The notes under the pieces are model-generated. The model had not been told where the DNA came from and did no database searches. It saw only the letters and a program-made list of their open reading frames with translations. DNA of 64,000 bases from Marchantia polymorpha subsp. ruderalis (lineage: Eukaryota; Streptophyta; Marchantiopsida; Marchantiales; Marchantiaceae). Of this stretch, positions 54,419 to 64,000 are shown piece by piece. Location: NCBI GenBank assembly GCA_037833965.1, contig AP031357.1:3802001-3866000 (forward strand), read 5' to 3'. Both the position numbers and the translations under genes were made by a program. Every line of letters begins with the position of its first letter. The first letter of the stretch is position 1.

Positions 54419-54856
54419 TGTTAGGATTTAACTCATGCATTGAGCTTACTATGGTTAGGTTTGTTTAGGTTGCTGTAGTTAGGGGACTAGACTTACTTTG
54501 GATTTCTATTGCTATGAGAGTATGCGGGTCTAAGTCCACTTTGGAACTTCAAAGAGCAGAGAGAGAGAGAGATTTTACTCACGTTGGCGAGAGAAGTGGA
54601 GTAAAATCTCTTGATTAATCCTTTCTACTCCTACATAGTGATTGAGAATAACAACAACAATCCGTATGCTGGTTAGATAATTCAAATGTCATCAATCCAC
54701 TAAGATTGTACTAGATGGTGGAGATAAAATTTTATCTCCTTGAACTTGTTTGTAAAATTTACATAAGGAAGAGTAAAACAGACTCTCATGTTTAGAAGTG
54801 TGTTTCATCTTTGAGTGACATACTATCTTAATCTCCAATGTTACACTATGCTAACA
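54419..54856 (+). repeat. 3' LTR of the copia element (438 bp)
   Basis: Starts TGTTAG right after the polypurine tract and ends CTAACA at 54856, giving inverted 6-bp termini. It contains a (GA)n run and an inverted repeat GATTTTACTC...GAGTAAAATC. The 5' LTR was not found in the window. Confidence 0.75.
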
Positions 54857-56950
54857 TAAATTTTTATTTTTTTTCACTTTGCTTGATATTTTTTTTTCAT
54901 TGTTAGTGTGTGTACAACATGTCATTCATGTTTGCATAATCTATTCTCTCAATTTTGCATTTGTTTTTGAAGCTTGTATGTTTTTGAATTCAGTGAAAGA
55001 TTAATTGTTAATTAAGTGTAATACTATTTACTAGAGTAACTTAACACATTCTAAAGATCAAAATTACATTCTAACAAACATATTATAATAAAACTAATTG
55101 CAATTTGATCTGTATTCTAATAATTTCACTAGTATGTTTATTTGTGTGATAAGATAACACAGTATCTGTTGCAAGATTTACAACAATTTAATATAAAATC
55201 AGACTTAATATTGCATTTACAGAAAGTGAAAAGAAACTGATTGTTTTCTAACAAGAGAATTATAAAATAACTAAGAAAAATAATATATTCAATTTTTGTG
55301 GAAATAAACAAAGTATTTGACATATAGGAATATTTTTTCAAGAATAATATCCAAATGAATTGGAATTTTATATATTGAATGAAACTTCAAAGTAAAAGAC
55401 AAGGAGACTATTATTGCGATAGTGTTTTATTTTTTTGTCAATTTTTTTTTTCAATGCCTCTAATTATCTCAGAAATTTTAATAGTGTAGTTGTAGGATTT
55501 AAATTTTTAGAATGTCATTTTATATTTCATAATTTTAAATTTTATTCTTAGTTATAGTTTTCTTCCTATTTTGAGTAAAAACTTAAATGTAAGAATACAT
55601 ATAAAGTTATTTTTTTGAGTAAGTTTTAACTAAAAATTTACAATTTTTTACAGTTTGGAAATTGAGAATTGCATAAATATGATTACTATTTTGATAAAAG
55701 ATGAGATTCTCTTGTAGTTTTTCATGTTTGTTCTTGAAATGGTGAACTATGTTTCATTCAAATATCAACAAGATCATGCGCTAGAATATAATGGTAAGCA
55801 ATACTTAATTAAGAAAAATATTTCTTGAGAAAATTTTGTGACACGTGGACTTTTAAAACTCGCTCTGTTCTGAGATTTTATGGACATGGTTGTGCAATGT
55901 GATTGCAATAGTCGTTTATGAGAATCTGAAATTCTTGTCAAGATAAGTGAACATTATTTATATTGTACTAATCTAATTTTATTAACAAGGGATTTAGTTC
56001 AACTTCAACTATATCTATTATAGAGTTGACTCTATAGAGCATACATTATATTAAGTAACATCTAAGAAAACCCATTTGCAATTCTGATTTAAAGCAAATG
56101 TATGTTTAGTGGTTGTATAAGATAGAGTATTGCAAATCATGCATGAATAAAGCTTCTGAATGGAATAAACTGGATAGAAAAGTAGAGATTAGCTTGCAAT
56201 GATGTGAAGTAATTTCAGATTTTATTTATTGTCAAATAGGCAGGTAATGCATTCGAAATGTTTACTACTGATCCAATGAGGAGATCATACATGTATGTAG
56301 AAATATTCTAATCATAACTAAGAAATTGTATCGTTCATTCTTTACTTCGTCAAAACCTTGAGAAAAGGTGTTTGGATTCCCTTATTTCAAGTTCTTATGT
56401 AGAAACTGTACAGACCTGTCTTTAAATTATTAAACGACAGATTTAACAAAATCTCAATCTCAGCAAAATTATCATGAGGCATATATATCAGCTTCCAAAT
56501 TGATCATAGTAAGACGAATCGAAATTATTGAACATAAATAAAGAATATATCAACATCTCAAAGTTTTAATTTGTAAATGATAACCAGTTATATACCATAT
56601 TAATTATATTAAATTAAAATTATTAAAAAGAAAATAATTTCTTCTTGTTTAGAATATTTCATTTCTTAAAACACAACCATGTTTATTTAAAATGTAGTCT
56701 TCAAATACAAAAGTCTTCAAATAAATTGGAGAAATCTTTCAAGGCATTATATCTCATAGTCAAACACATTTGGATAGCATATAAAAGCTTCAAAAGCAGA
56801 CGTATTTTATATACAAACTTAAATATTATAAATTGAGTATATTATCAGGATATGTAATAAGAAAGTTAAGTAATTGAGATAGTATTGCATTGTTGTATTT
56901 TAGCCGTAATGTTTTTGTTATATTGTTGTAAAATGCAGATTGGTCGTCAA
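54857..56950. other. AT-rich intergenic DNA
   Basis: Very AT-rich with many T and A runs. No gene, RNA or transposon piece recognised. Short frames only. Confidence 0.65.
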
Positions 56951-57023
56951 GCGCCTGTAGCTCAGTGGATAGAGCGTCTGTTTCCTAAGCAGATAGTCAT
57001 AGGTTCGACCCCTATCTGGCGCG
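56951..57023 (+). tRNA. tRNA-Arg (anticodon CCU)
   Basis: A full 73-nt cloverleaf. The acceptor GCGCCTG pairs with CTGGCGC (one T-T mismatch), discriminator G. The D arm is GCTC/GAGC, the anticodon stem TCTGT/GCAGA with loop TTCCTAA (anticodon CCT), and the T arm ATAGG-TTCGACC-CCTAT. A box (TAGCTCAGTGG) and B box (GGTTCGACCCC) are intact. No intron, no encoded CCA. It resembles nuclear plant tRNA-Arg(CCU). Confidence 0.95.
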
Positions 57024-57028
57024 TCCAG

Positions 57029-57039
57029 TTTTACTTTTT
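57029..57039 (+). terminator. RNA polymerase III terminator of the tRNA gene
   Basis: TTTT at 57029-57032 and TTTTT at 57035-57039, beginning 6 bp after the tRNA end. Confidence 0.75.
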
Positions 57040-57046
57040 CGTCGGT

Positions 57047-57640
57047 GTGAAGAGCATCTATTCCTTAATTGTTTAATTAATTAAATTAATTAATTCATTC
57101 CTTTTACTTTTTTAGGTCTGAAGAGATTTGAGTAAAATAGATATGGAGAGAAGAGCATCTATTCGTTATATTAGGGACGTTATTATTCATCCCTTTTCCT
57201 TTTTAGATATGAAGAGATTTGAGTAAAAAAGATATGGAGAAAAGAGCATATATTCCTTAATACCGCAGTGCGTTACATTAGGGACGTTATTATTCATCCC
57301 TTTTTCTTCTTTAGTTATGAAGAGATTTGAGTAAAATAGATATGGAGAAAAGAGCATATATTCCTTAATACCGCAGTGCGTTAAATTAGGGACGTTATTA
57401 TTCATCCCTTTTTCTTCTTTAGTTATGAAGAGATTTGAGTAAAATAGATATGGAGAGCATCTATTCCTTAATATTGTAGTGCGTTATGGTTTAGTTTGTT
57501 ATATTAGCGACCTTATTATTCATCACTTTTTTCTTAGTTATGAAGAGATTTGAGTAAAATAGATATGGAGAGCATCTCTTCTTTAATACCGCAGTCAGTT
57601 ATGATTTAGGTTGTTATATGAGAGACGGTATTATTCATAA
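57047..57640 (+). repeat. Tandem repeat, period ~108 bp (about five units)
   Basis: The landmark 'gaagagatttgagtaaaa' starts at 57120, 57211, 57319, 57427 and 57542 (spacings 91, 108, 108, 115). Each unit continues 'agatatggag', 'gcat(a/c)tattccttaat', 'cgcagtgcgtta', 'gggacgttattattcatccc'. The two 108-bp units are nearly identical. The array begins directly after the tRNA terminator. Confidence 0.9.
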
Positions 57641-60600
57641 CTCAAGTGATTTAATAAGTAGTTTAGAGAAAATATTTGGCATCTTTTTCCCGGGTCTTTA
57701 TCTATTTAACATTGACCATTATTTTTCTAAAATTAAAACGAACAATGTTAGTATAAGTACAATGCCGAAATACTTATTGTAAATTTAATAAAAAAAATAT
57801 TATAGAATTTTTCATAGGGAATTAATAATCGAAATTTACTCACAAGAATATGCATGCACAGAATTATTTGACTTTAACAATATATCCATGATGTGCACAA
57901 ATAAAAGATTTCTTCGTGTATAAAGTCTAATAAGAAATTAAATGTGGAGAATGTTTATAAATTTTAATCCGTATGGATATCACATAATTTCTTGAGAGAT
58001 CATCATTAACATTAACATTGGATTTTTGACTAAATAGAGCTATATAAATCCTCAGACTCGAGACATGAAGCCAATAGGAAACGTAAAAGCCGAAGTTTTA
58101 TTAAGTCTTCAAGAGATCTCACTTATAGCTTATGTGGTGGTGGCAGCTATTTCCATTTCCAGAGATACATTCAGATGCGTTCACACACTGCAATTGACAA
58201 CGGAGAACACCAAATAATGTGATATGTTTTGGTTCCAATCGCCTACGGTGTATATCAATGATAAGTTTGATTGAGTTAGTCTTGCAGGCGATGGCAAACA
58301 TTGGCATATTCTCTCTGATATCAAATGTACACTAAAAGTATGAAAAAGCAAACTACCCATAAGATGGTACTCGGTGTGTCTGCGTGATCATTTAACTTAT
58401 CTGACTGTGATCACGATCTTCTGATGCCCCCAGCCTAGGCAATACAAGGCTTTTGATTTTGGAGAGTCATTGGCCTTGGGTAAGAAGACATCGTGGGTCT
58501 CTCTCAGAACAGCATGGCCAGAGATCAACCATGTTGACTACCCTTGAAGGAGCAGTCGACGCTTCTGTGCATGACAGTACCCAGGGGAGAATTTTCGGAC
58601 TTAAATGGATAAGGTAGGCTCATTGACCTGCTGGTTTTAAGCCTCACGTGTCGCCTATTCATCGCATCTCATGGAGGGACCAAAAGTTTCGTGTATCCCT
58701 ATCGGAGCACATTGAACCTCAAAACATGCAACATATGATATGTTAGGATATTTCTTAATTTCCGACTTTTTGTACCGGTGCAGTTGCAGAAGTCAGAAAA
58801 GACTCAGGGCACAGGGTTAGGCAGCGACGAAAGATTGAAGTCAAATTCAAGGTTCTTCTGTGCTTGATTCACTTGAACTTTCATTCCAGGAATGGCACAG
58901 TATTTATATTAAATCAAAATGCTTTGTTGTCTTCAGCTAATTTACATTTCCTTTTGATAATATTATCAATTCACCCTCCATTTTGTTCAAAGTTTTATTT
59001 ACACACGCGAAGTCATATAAGTTAATTCCGATTGACTCTCAGCTTAACGATGAGACATCACAATACAACAGAGCTCAACTCAATTTGTTCGACACTCTGG
59101 TAGTGAAAGCAAACTTTGGTGTCACTGTCATCTCTTCTCACATCCGGTATGGATGTATTTACAACGGTTGCTTTCGCATCGATTTCAAGGATGCGAAAAA
59201 TGATATACATCGATTTCGCATCGACCTGTGCATAAAGTATCAAAGCTCTGAGCATCTCTGTTGGATCTGCCTGCTACTGTTACTGTATGCTTGCTACAGA
59301 ATCTAGCAAGTTACCATTAGGAACTGACTGTTCTTCTTGCCTGTGACAACTCAGTATGTTGAGTTGAAAACTGAAACTCTATACTTTCGTCTCTGCTCTC
59401 TCGTGCACTACCTGCAGAAGAAAAATACTACCTATGCGATCAGACTTAACCTGTGATTTTATACAATTCTTGCGAAGGTACTCGTCTACCTCTAACCTCC
59501 TTACTCTCGCTCCACTCTACATATAGAAAGATGGAGAAGTGTGACAGGCAAGGAGCAGAGTGTACTGCCACGTTCAGTAATACAAGTCGAAACTAAAAAA
59601 ACCTTAACTGACAAATTCTGGAGAAGGCAACCGCTGAGCTGTCGGTTATGTTACAGATTCCAGATGCAGCGTAACTCTCACTACAGGTGGTTGCAAGACA
59701 ATCCGCAGTGCGTGGAAACGCTTTAGAAATGGGTTCATAACGCCACCTACTTTATAATGACAGGGAGACAGGCAGAAGGCTTGAATTTTCATATCTGAGG
59801 GGTGAAAAATCACATAGGATCTGGGGAATATGTGTTGACAAAGCCATAGAAGCTACAACAGATTTTCATTGGAGGGACTTTGTGCTTCGTTGATTGATTA
59901 CGATCCATGCATGCTAGACTCAGTCAAGAAGAAACAAATTTATTGTTGTTCCTCTATTAGAAAATTGTCGAGCTAGATGATGACAGTCACAGTGTAAACT
60001 GTAACTGGTATGGCTAGAGACTGATATACAAAAGTAATGTGATGTGTTTACGTAATGTGTAAACGTTCATCGTGGGTGATGGGTGATGATTATTTTGTTG
60101 GAAAAAATTCCGAAGCCTATCCAATTCATGCTTTATATTTGTTGATGAGTGTAGACTGGCCAAGAGAGAACAAGTACTGATATGGATATTTGACCAAGGG
60201 TTCTGATTGATGACAAATTTTTCCAGCTTGATCTGCGCTTCTTTACGATACCGTTTATCTGCTTACTTGGAAAATAATATTTCTCATTCTCAACTAGTTA
60301 GATTAGTTGAGAGAATCAATATCATTCGCATCAATGAAAGCTACTATTTTAACTCCTTTGCTAGAAAAGTATCAGTCAACCCTTGGTCACTCTATTGTTT
60401 TCTGGGCAAATAGGTCAGTCAGACTCATAATATATCAAGGTCGTGTGATATTCCCTGTCATGAACTTCTCCTGTTCTACACACTTAAATACTACAATTAC
60501 AGTAATAATTGTGTACAGATTTTGTAGTTCTGCTTAACCTGTATAATGGTATATGGCGGAAATGCAACCTAATCAGCATCTGCACAAAAGAATTCAAGTT

Positions 60601-61030
60601 TTTAAGTCTGAATATGGGAACTTCAGAATGGTTTTTCTGACTATGATCCAAGTTATTCGAATTGCGCACTAAAATAAACATCTAAATTTTGTTCGAGTGA
60701 AATCTCTTTCGCCTCAGTTTAAAAAAGGACGTGATAACCTACTGGTGAGCGACAGTCCATTCCTAATCCTTAATTTGATCGGTGGGTTGTGATTACATTT
60801 TGGGAAAACTACGTATGAGACGACTTTGGTGTTTTGAATCTCAAAGCGAATGAGCTAAGAGATCCCTAAGCTTTCTCTTGACTGTAATAAATCTTGATGC
60901 ATGTTTCTATGGATTTGATTGTTGATATGACATTTTACTTGAAAGGAGAAAGTCAAAACAAGGATATGAGAAACTTGGTAAATAAATGAGCCGCGTACAT
61001 TACCAAAGCACGTATCGGATACAGTTATAC
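57641..61030. other. Intergenic DNA, nothing recognised
   Basis: Moderately AT-rich. Short frames only; no LTR end, transposon motif or further tRNA seen. A short inverted repeat based on 'tcgcatcgatttc' occurs around 59175-59226. Confidence 0.55.
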
Positions 61031-61900
61031 AGAACAGAATCTATTGAACATCAGTTTTGTTAAAAGTAAGAGTTTCGAGTTTCGAATTGGTATACTGCAG
61101 TCAGATTGGAAACATTCTAAGAGCTCTACATACATCTGATTTTCTACATATAGATACTTCCTCATCAGTTTGATTCAAAGGCAGCTGATGTACATGCGTC
61201 ATATATCAATTTTAATCTTGAAGATCCAGTATATTGAGATCCCATCCATGAAGTCAGATCCATGCCAGATCTTAACACGATACTATGAAAAATCATGAGT
61301 TCATCCAGAGGATGATGTAGATGTTTCATTTACCCACCGTAGAGGGCATAGAGCTTACCTAAACCCCGTGTAAATGGGTGGTAACCACAGCATGCTCTAA
61401 AGCGGTTTCTGACAATAGAAATATGGAATGTACTCAGAAATGGCTTACGATTGTGCTTCTTAAGTGCTAAAAAACTCATCTATACGATCATTTGATCCGA
61501 ATACAAAACTACAAATTTTCTCTCATCTTACTCCCACATAGTGAAGTTGCCAAGAAATACTTAAAATATTAGAGCTGTCAACTTTGAACTTTATTGAAAC
61601 CTCAGTATCATCGACTTGAATGCTAGAGATCATACACGTCCTGCCTCATATAGTCTAGCATATCAGTGAAAACATGAACCGACTGAGTTTCTGGAAATCC
61701 TGATCTTGCAGACAAAATTCTACATACAGATACTAAAGAGCGAACCAAAACTTCAACCTAGAGCATCGATATGTGTTTGAAATGCTGTCCAAGACCTAAT
61801 TTACGAGCACAAACAGATCTCGCAACAGTTTGATCTGTCGAGCTGCCCAAAGTTGATTATTATATTCACACACCGATCACAACTCCTCGTATATCTCAGA

Positions 61901-62473
61901 TCAGTTCGCGATGGTCTCTGTGACGATAGTCGAAGCGCTAAAAGAAGCGCCATTGGATTTGAGCCAGTTCACTTTCTCTCCTTCGGGTAAGTTCTCGAGC
62001 TGAGAGAATAATTCATGGGCGTTGGAAGACTTGAGGATCCAGCTGCCCTTGGTGGAATCCTCGGTGAAGACAACACCCGTGGGCTTGGCTTCGCTCTGGC
62101 ATTTAGTCATGTCAGATTCCGTCTCGCCGAGCAGAGAACGACGTCTGCAGCTTTGGTACCAGTAGCCGGATGTGTAGCTTCCACCGGTGTAGCATCTGTT
62201 TCCCGTGCCGGAGCCAACTTGGCCGCTGTCGCAACCACCGTTCCTGTAGACGAGGCTGGTCTTGCAGCCGTCCATATCTGTAAACAGCACCGAGCCCCCG
62301 TTTGCAATGCAGCAAACTTGTCTGGCGACGCCATTGAACGAGTATCCGGACCCGGAACAAGCTCCAGTGTTGGAATAAAATATGACATCAACGGCCCCTG
62401 CCATGCTGGAGAGGCTGAGGAGAACCACTGGCAGGAGGACGTACATGCTACCCTTGGCACTGATTTTCTCCAT
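61901..62473 (-). CDS. Secreted cysteine-rich protein, MiAMP1-like, with C-terminal extension (190 aa)
   Basis: The protein starts MEKISAKG and has a signal peptide (YVLLPVVLLSLSSMAGA) followed by mature AVDVIFYSNTGACSG. It has eight cysteines, seven of them in the spacing C-X14-CC-X14-C-X10-C-X12-C-X14-C, then RRRSLL and a ~75-residue tail with the eighth (DMTKC). The frame is open upstream of this ATG, but the paralogue at 35876 starts at the same place and a splice acceptor (GTTTGTAG) ends one base before it. A donor (TATCAG then GTGAGAAT) at 62822 would give a 348-bp 5'UTR intron. Probably secreted; the antimicrobial role is inferred from MiAMP1-like spacing only. The tail is nearly identical to that of the 31-kb pseudogene and more diverged from the 36-kb copy. 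Confidence 0.75.
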   Translation of the reverse strand: MEKISAKGSMYVLLPVVLLSLSSMAGAVDVIFYSNTGACSGSGYSFNGVARQVCCIANGGSVLFTDMDGCKTSLVYRNGGCDSGQVGSGTGNRCYTGGSYTSGYWYQSCRRRSLLGETESDMTKCQSEAKPTGVVFTEDSTKGSWILKSSNAHELFSQLENLPEGEKVNWLKSNGASFSASTIVTETIAN

Positions 62474-62987
62474 CCTACAAACAACATCATCAACACTAAA
62501 ATGAGCTTGAAGGCAATGCAGTTGTAGGATGCACATTTGGTTTTTGGAACTGATAATAGTCATCTGTAATAATATTTCGTCTAACTAGATGGATCCATGA
62601 TATGTGCCAAGTGATCCGAATGGGATATTAACGACTGCATTAAAGCTAGTACAATACATGAATCGCTATTACAGACGTGGCTGATATGCTGCAGAAAAGA
62701 AAGGTTGTCCGTGCAAAAACAATAAGATTACCCACAACACTGTGCCAAATTTTCATGAAGGTGTCTATATATCTGACAGCTTCTAATCAGCTCCGAGCGA
62801 TCTATTCTGTATAAATTCTCACCTGATACGAGATTAGCAGATCCACGCGTGGAGGAAGAAACAAGTAGAGTGATATGATGCAGTCTGCTTTCTGTTTTCC
62901 GTCTTAGATCAACTGCAGTGAGCTGCTTTCCGCGCTGAGTTGCAGATGAGTAAAGGACTTGATGAATAATACTCACGTTAGGATGGG

Positions 62988-62997
62988 TTTATATATT
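62988..62997 (-). promoter_or_regulatory. Possible TATA box of the 61901-62473 gene
   Basis: The minus strand has ATATATAAAC, ~140 bp upstream of the proposed 5'UTR intron donor. The pseudogene copy at 31 kb has lost this region. Confidence 0.45.
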
Positions 62998-63919
62998 ATG
63001 TCTCGTCGACCCTGGCCTGCACCGAGATGACTTGGTCAAAGGACTACACGAACTATTAAAGGTTCCACCTCAGTACTTTGACTGATTCTCCTCGGTTTAT
63101 GTTAACTGCAGTTTCAAATTGCTGATTCATGCGATGTTAGAAACATAACCGACAAGTATGAAAGAGCAACTTATTGTAATCTCTTGACGTGGCTTCCTAA
63201 CGAACAAATGCGATAGAGTAGGAGATTTTTGCCTCAGTATTATTTGCTTCCTCAGTTTATATCGCATCTGCTAATTGAAGACCACTGAAACGATGTGGTT
63301 GTTCAGTGAACCTTTCACACGACTAGCAAGGAACTCAAGAACTCTAAGACTTATTTATTTCAGGTTGGTTATAAATTATTCATGTCTGAAAATTTTTTTG
63401 GGAGACTAAAACGTAAGGGAACATGAGTAAGAAGACGCCTTCAGAGTGATGGTTTGATCGCATCTTAAATGACAAAGAGGAAAGCATAGGAAGGTCTCTG
63501 ATGAGCAAGCTTTTGTGTGCCAAATGCGTAGTACCTGGATATGAAATGAGGAAATTTGCCTCCAAGAATCACGTTCGTCTATGAGCATGCTCAAATTTTC
63601 ACCCTTCCGTCTCAGTCCTCAAACAGATCATATTGCCCTTCATTCCCACTTTCATATGTAGTTTCGTCTTGAAATGTAACTCTCACTTCTTTCACTGTCC
63701 GCGGCGCTTTTCACTTCGTGTAAGTTTTTCAGTTGGAACTATTTCACGATTGGCATCTGAATGGATCGGTGTGGTTGTAAATGCATCAGTGGTTGGGATA
63801 TGTGCATATTCAAAGTATGATGTGCAGGGTGAAGCGAAGCTAAGAGCTGGGTACTCAAGCATCACGCATGGATTACAAATTGGTTCAAACCGCAATATAT
63901 TTTACCTCCATGCCCTAAT

Positions 63920-64000
63920 GTAATAACCCACCAAAGGCTAAAACTGCAGTATGGTGGTAAAAAGATCGAACCCACAGGGACAGAGGCAACACACAGAGTA
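63920..64000 (-). repeat. LTR end (LTR-B-like), cut by the window edge
   Basis: Begins TGTAATAACCCACC and reads like 44741-44821 throughout (including 'cagtatggtggtaaaaagat'). It is the terminal part of a minus-oriented LTR-B copy extending to the right. Confidence 0.9.

Larger units (their letters stand above)
61030..63860. repeat. Segmental duplication, copy 2 (partner ~30200-32090)
   Basis: The longer copy, with the intact cysteine-rich gene at its centre. Homologous blocks are listed under copy 1. It ends close to the LTR at 63920. Confidence 0.75.

Overview
The window looks like nuclear DNA of a land plant. The evidence is a tRNA-Arg(CCU) gene of plant type, Ty3/gypsy and Ty1/copia LTR retrotransposons, a primer-binding site matching plant tRNA-Asp, and probable 5'UTR introns. 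I cannot name the species. A non-flowering plant is possible but not shown. About half of the window is nested retrotransposons; the rest is AT-rich intergenic DNA with few genes.

Layout. 1-192 is the end of one LTR, and about 254-300 is the edge of an older retroelement. 1236-23214 is one complete minus-strand Ty3/gypsy element with a CTGTT target-site duplication. Its order, read on the minus strand, is 5' LTR, tRNA-Asp-like PBS, gag-protease, one in-frame TAG, RT-RNaseH-integrase, polypurine tract, 3' LTR. Each LTR is about 5.4 kb and carries an open reading frame of about 955-1050 codons. The 5' LTR is split by a solo LTR of the same family in the opposite orientation (14019-19388, TSD TGCTT). 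25348-27564 encodes an unrecognised 738-residue disordered protein. 28817-29455 is a long inverted repeat. 30990-31437, 35876-36448 and 61901-62473 are three members of a secreted cysteine-rich family. Its cysteine spacing resembles the MiAMP1 (beta-gamma-crystallin-like) antimicrobial proteins; the first copy is a pseudogene. About 38530-39660 is a decayed LTR with an internal repeat. About 40140-54856 is a dead Ty1/copia element carrying two nested insertions: a 2.0-kb solo LTR (40144-42150) and a composite of a second ORF-bearing LTR family (43160-51540, TSD CCTCA). A tRNA gene lies at 56951-57023, followed by a 108-bp tandem repeat. The window ends inside another LTR (63920-64000).

The most unusual feature is the LTR itself. 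Two diverged families (here LTR-A, 5.4 kb, and LTR-B, 4.9 kb) carry a homologous large ORF upstream of the TATA box, that is, in U3. A third, related LTR (LTR-C, 2.0 kb) has the same ends, TATA box and hairpin but no ORF. In a genomic RNA the U3 ORF would lie 3' of pol, the position of env or an accessory gene. Gag and Pol are separated by TAG-CAA-TTA, the tobamovirus-type readthrough context. The LTRs also hold conserved hairpins and many short GC-rich palindromes, some of them inside the ORF.
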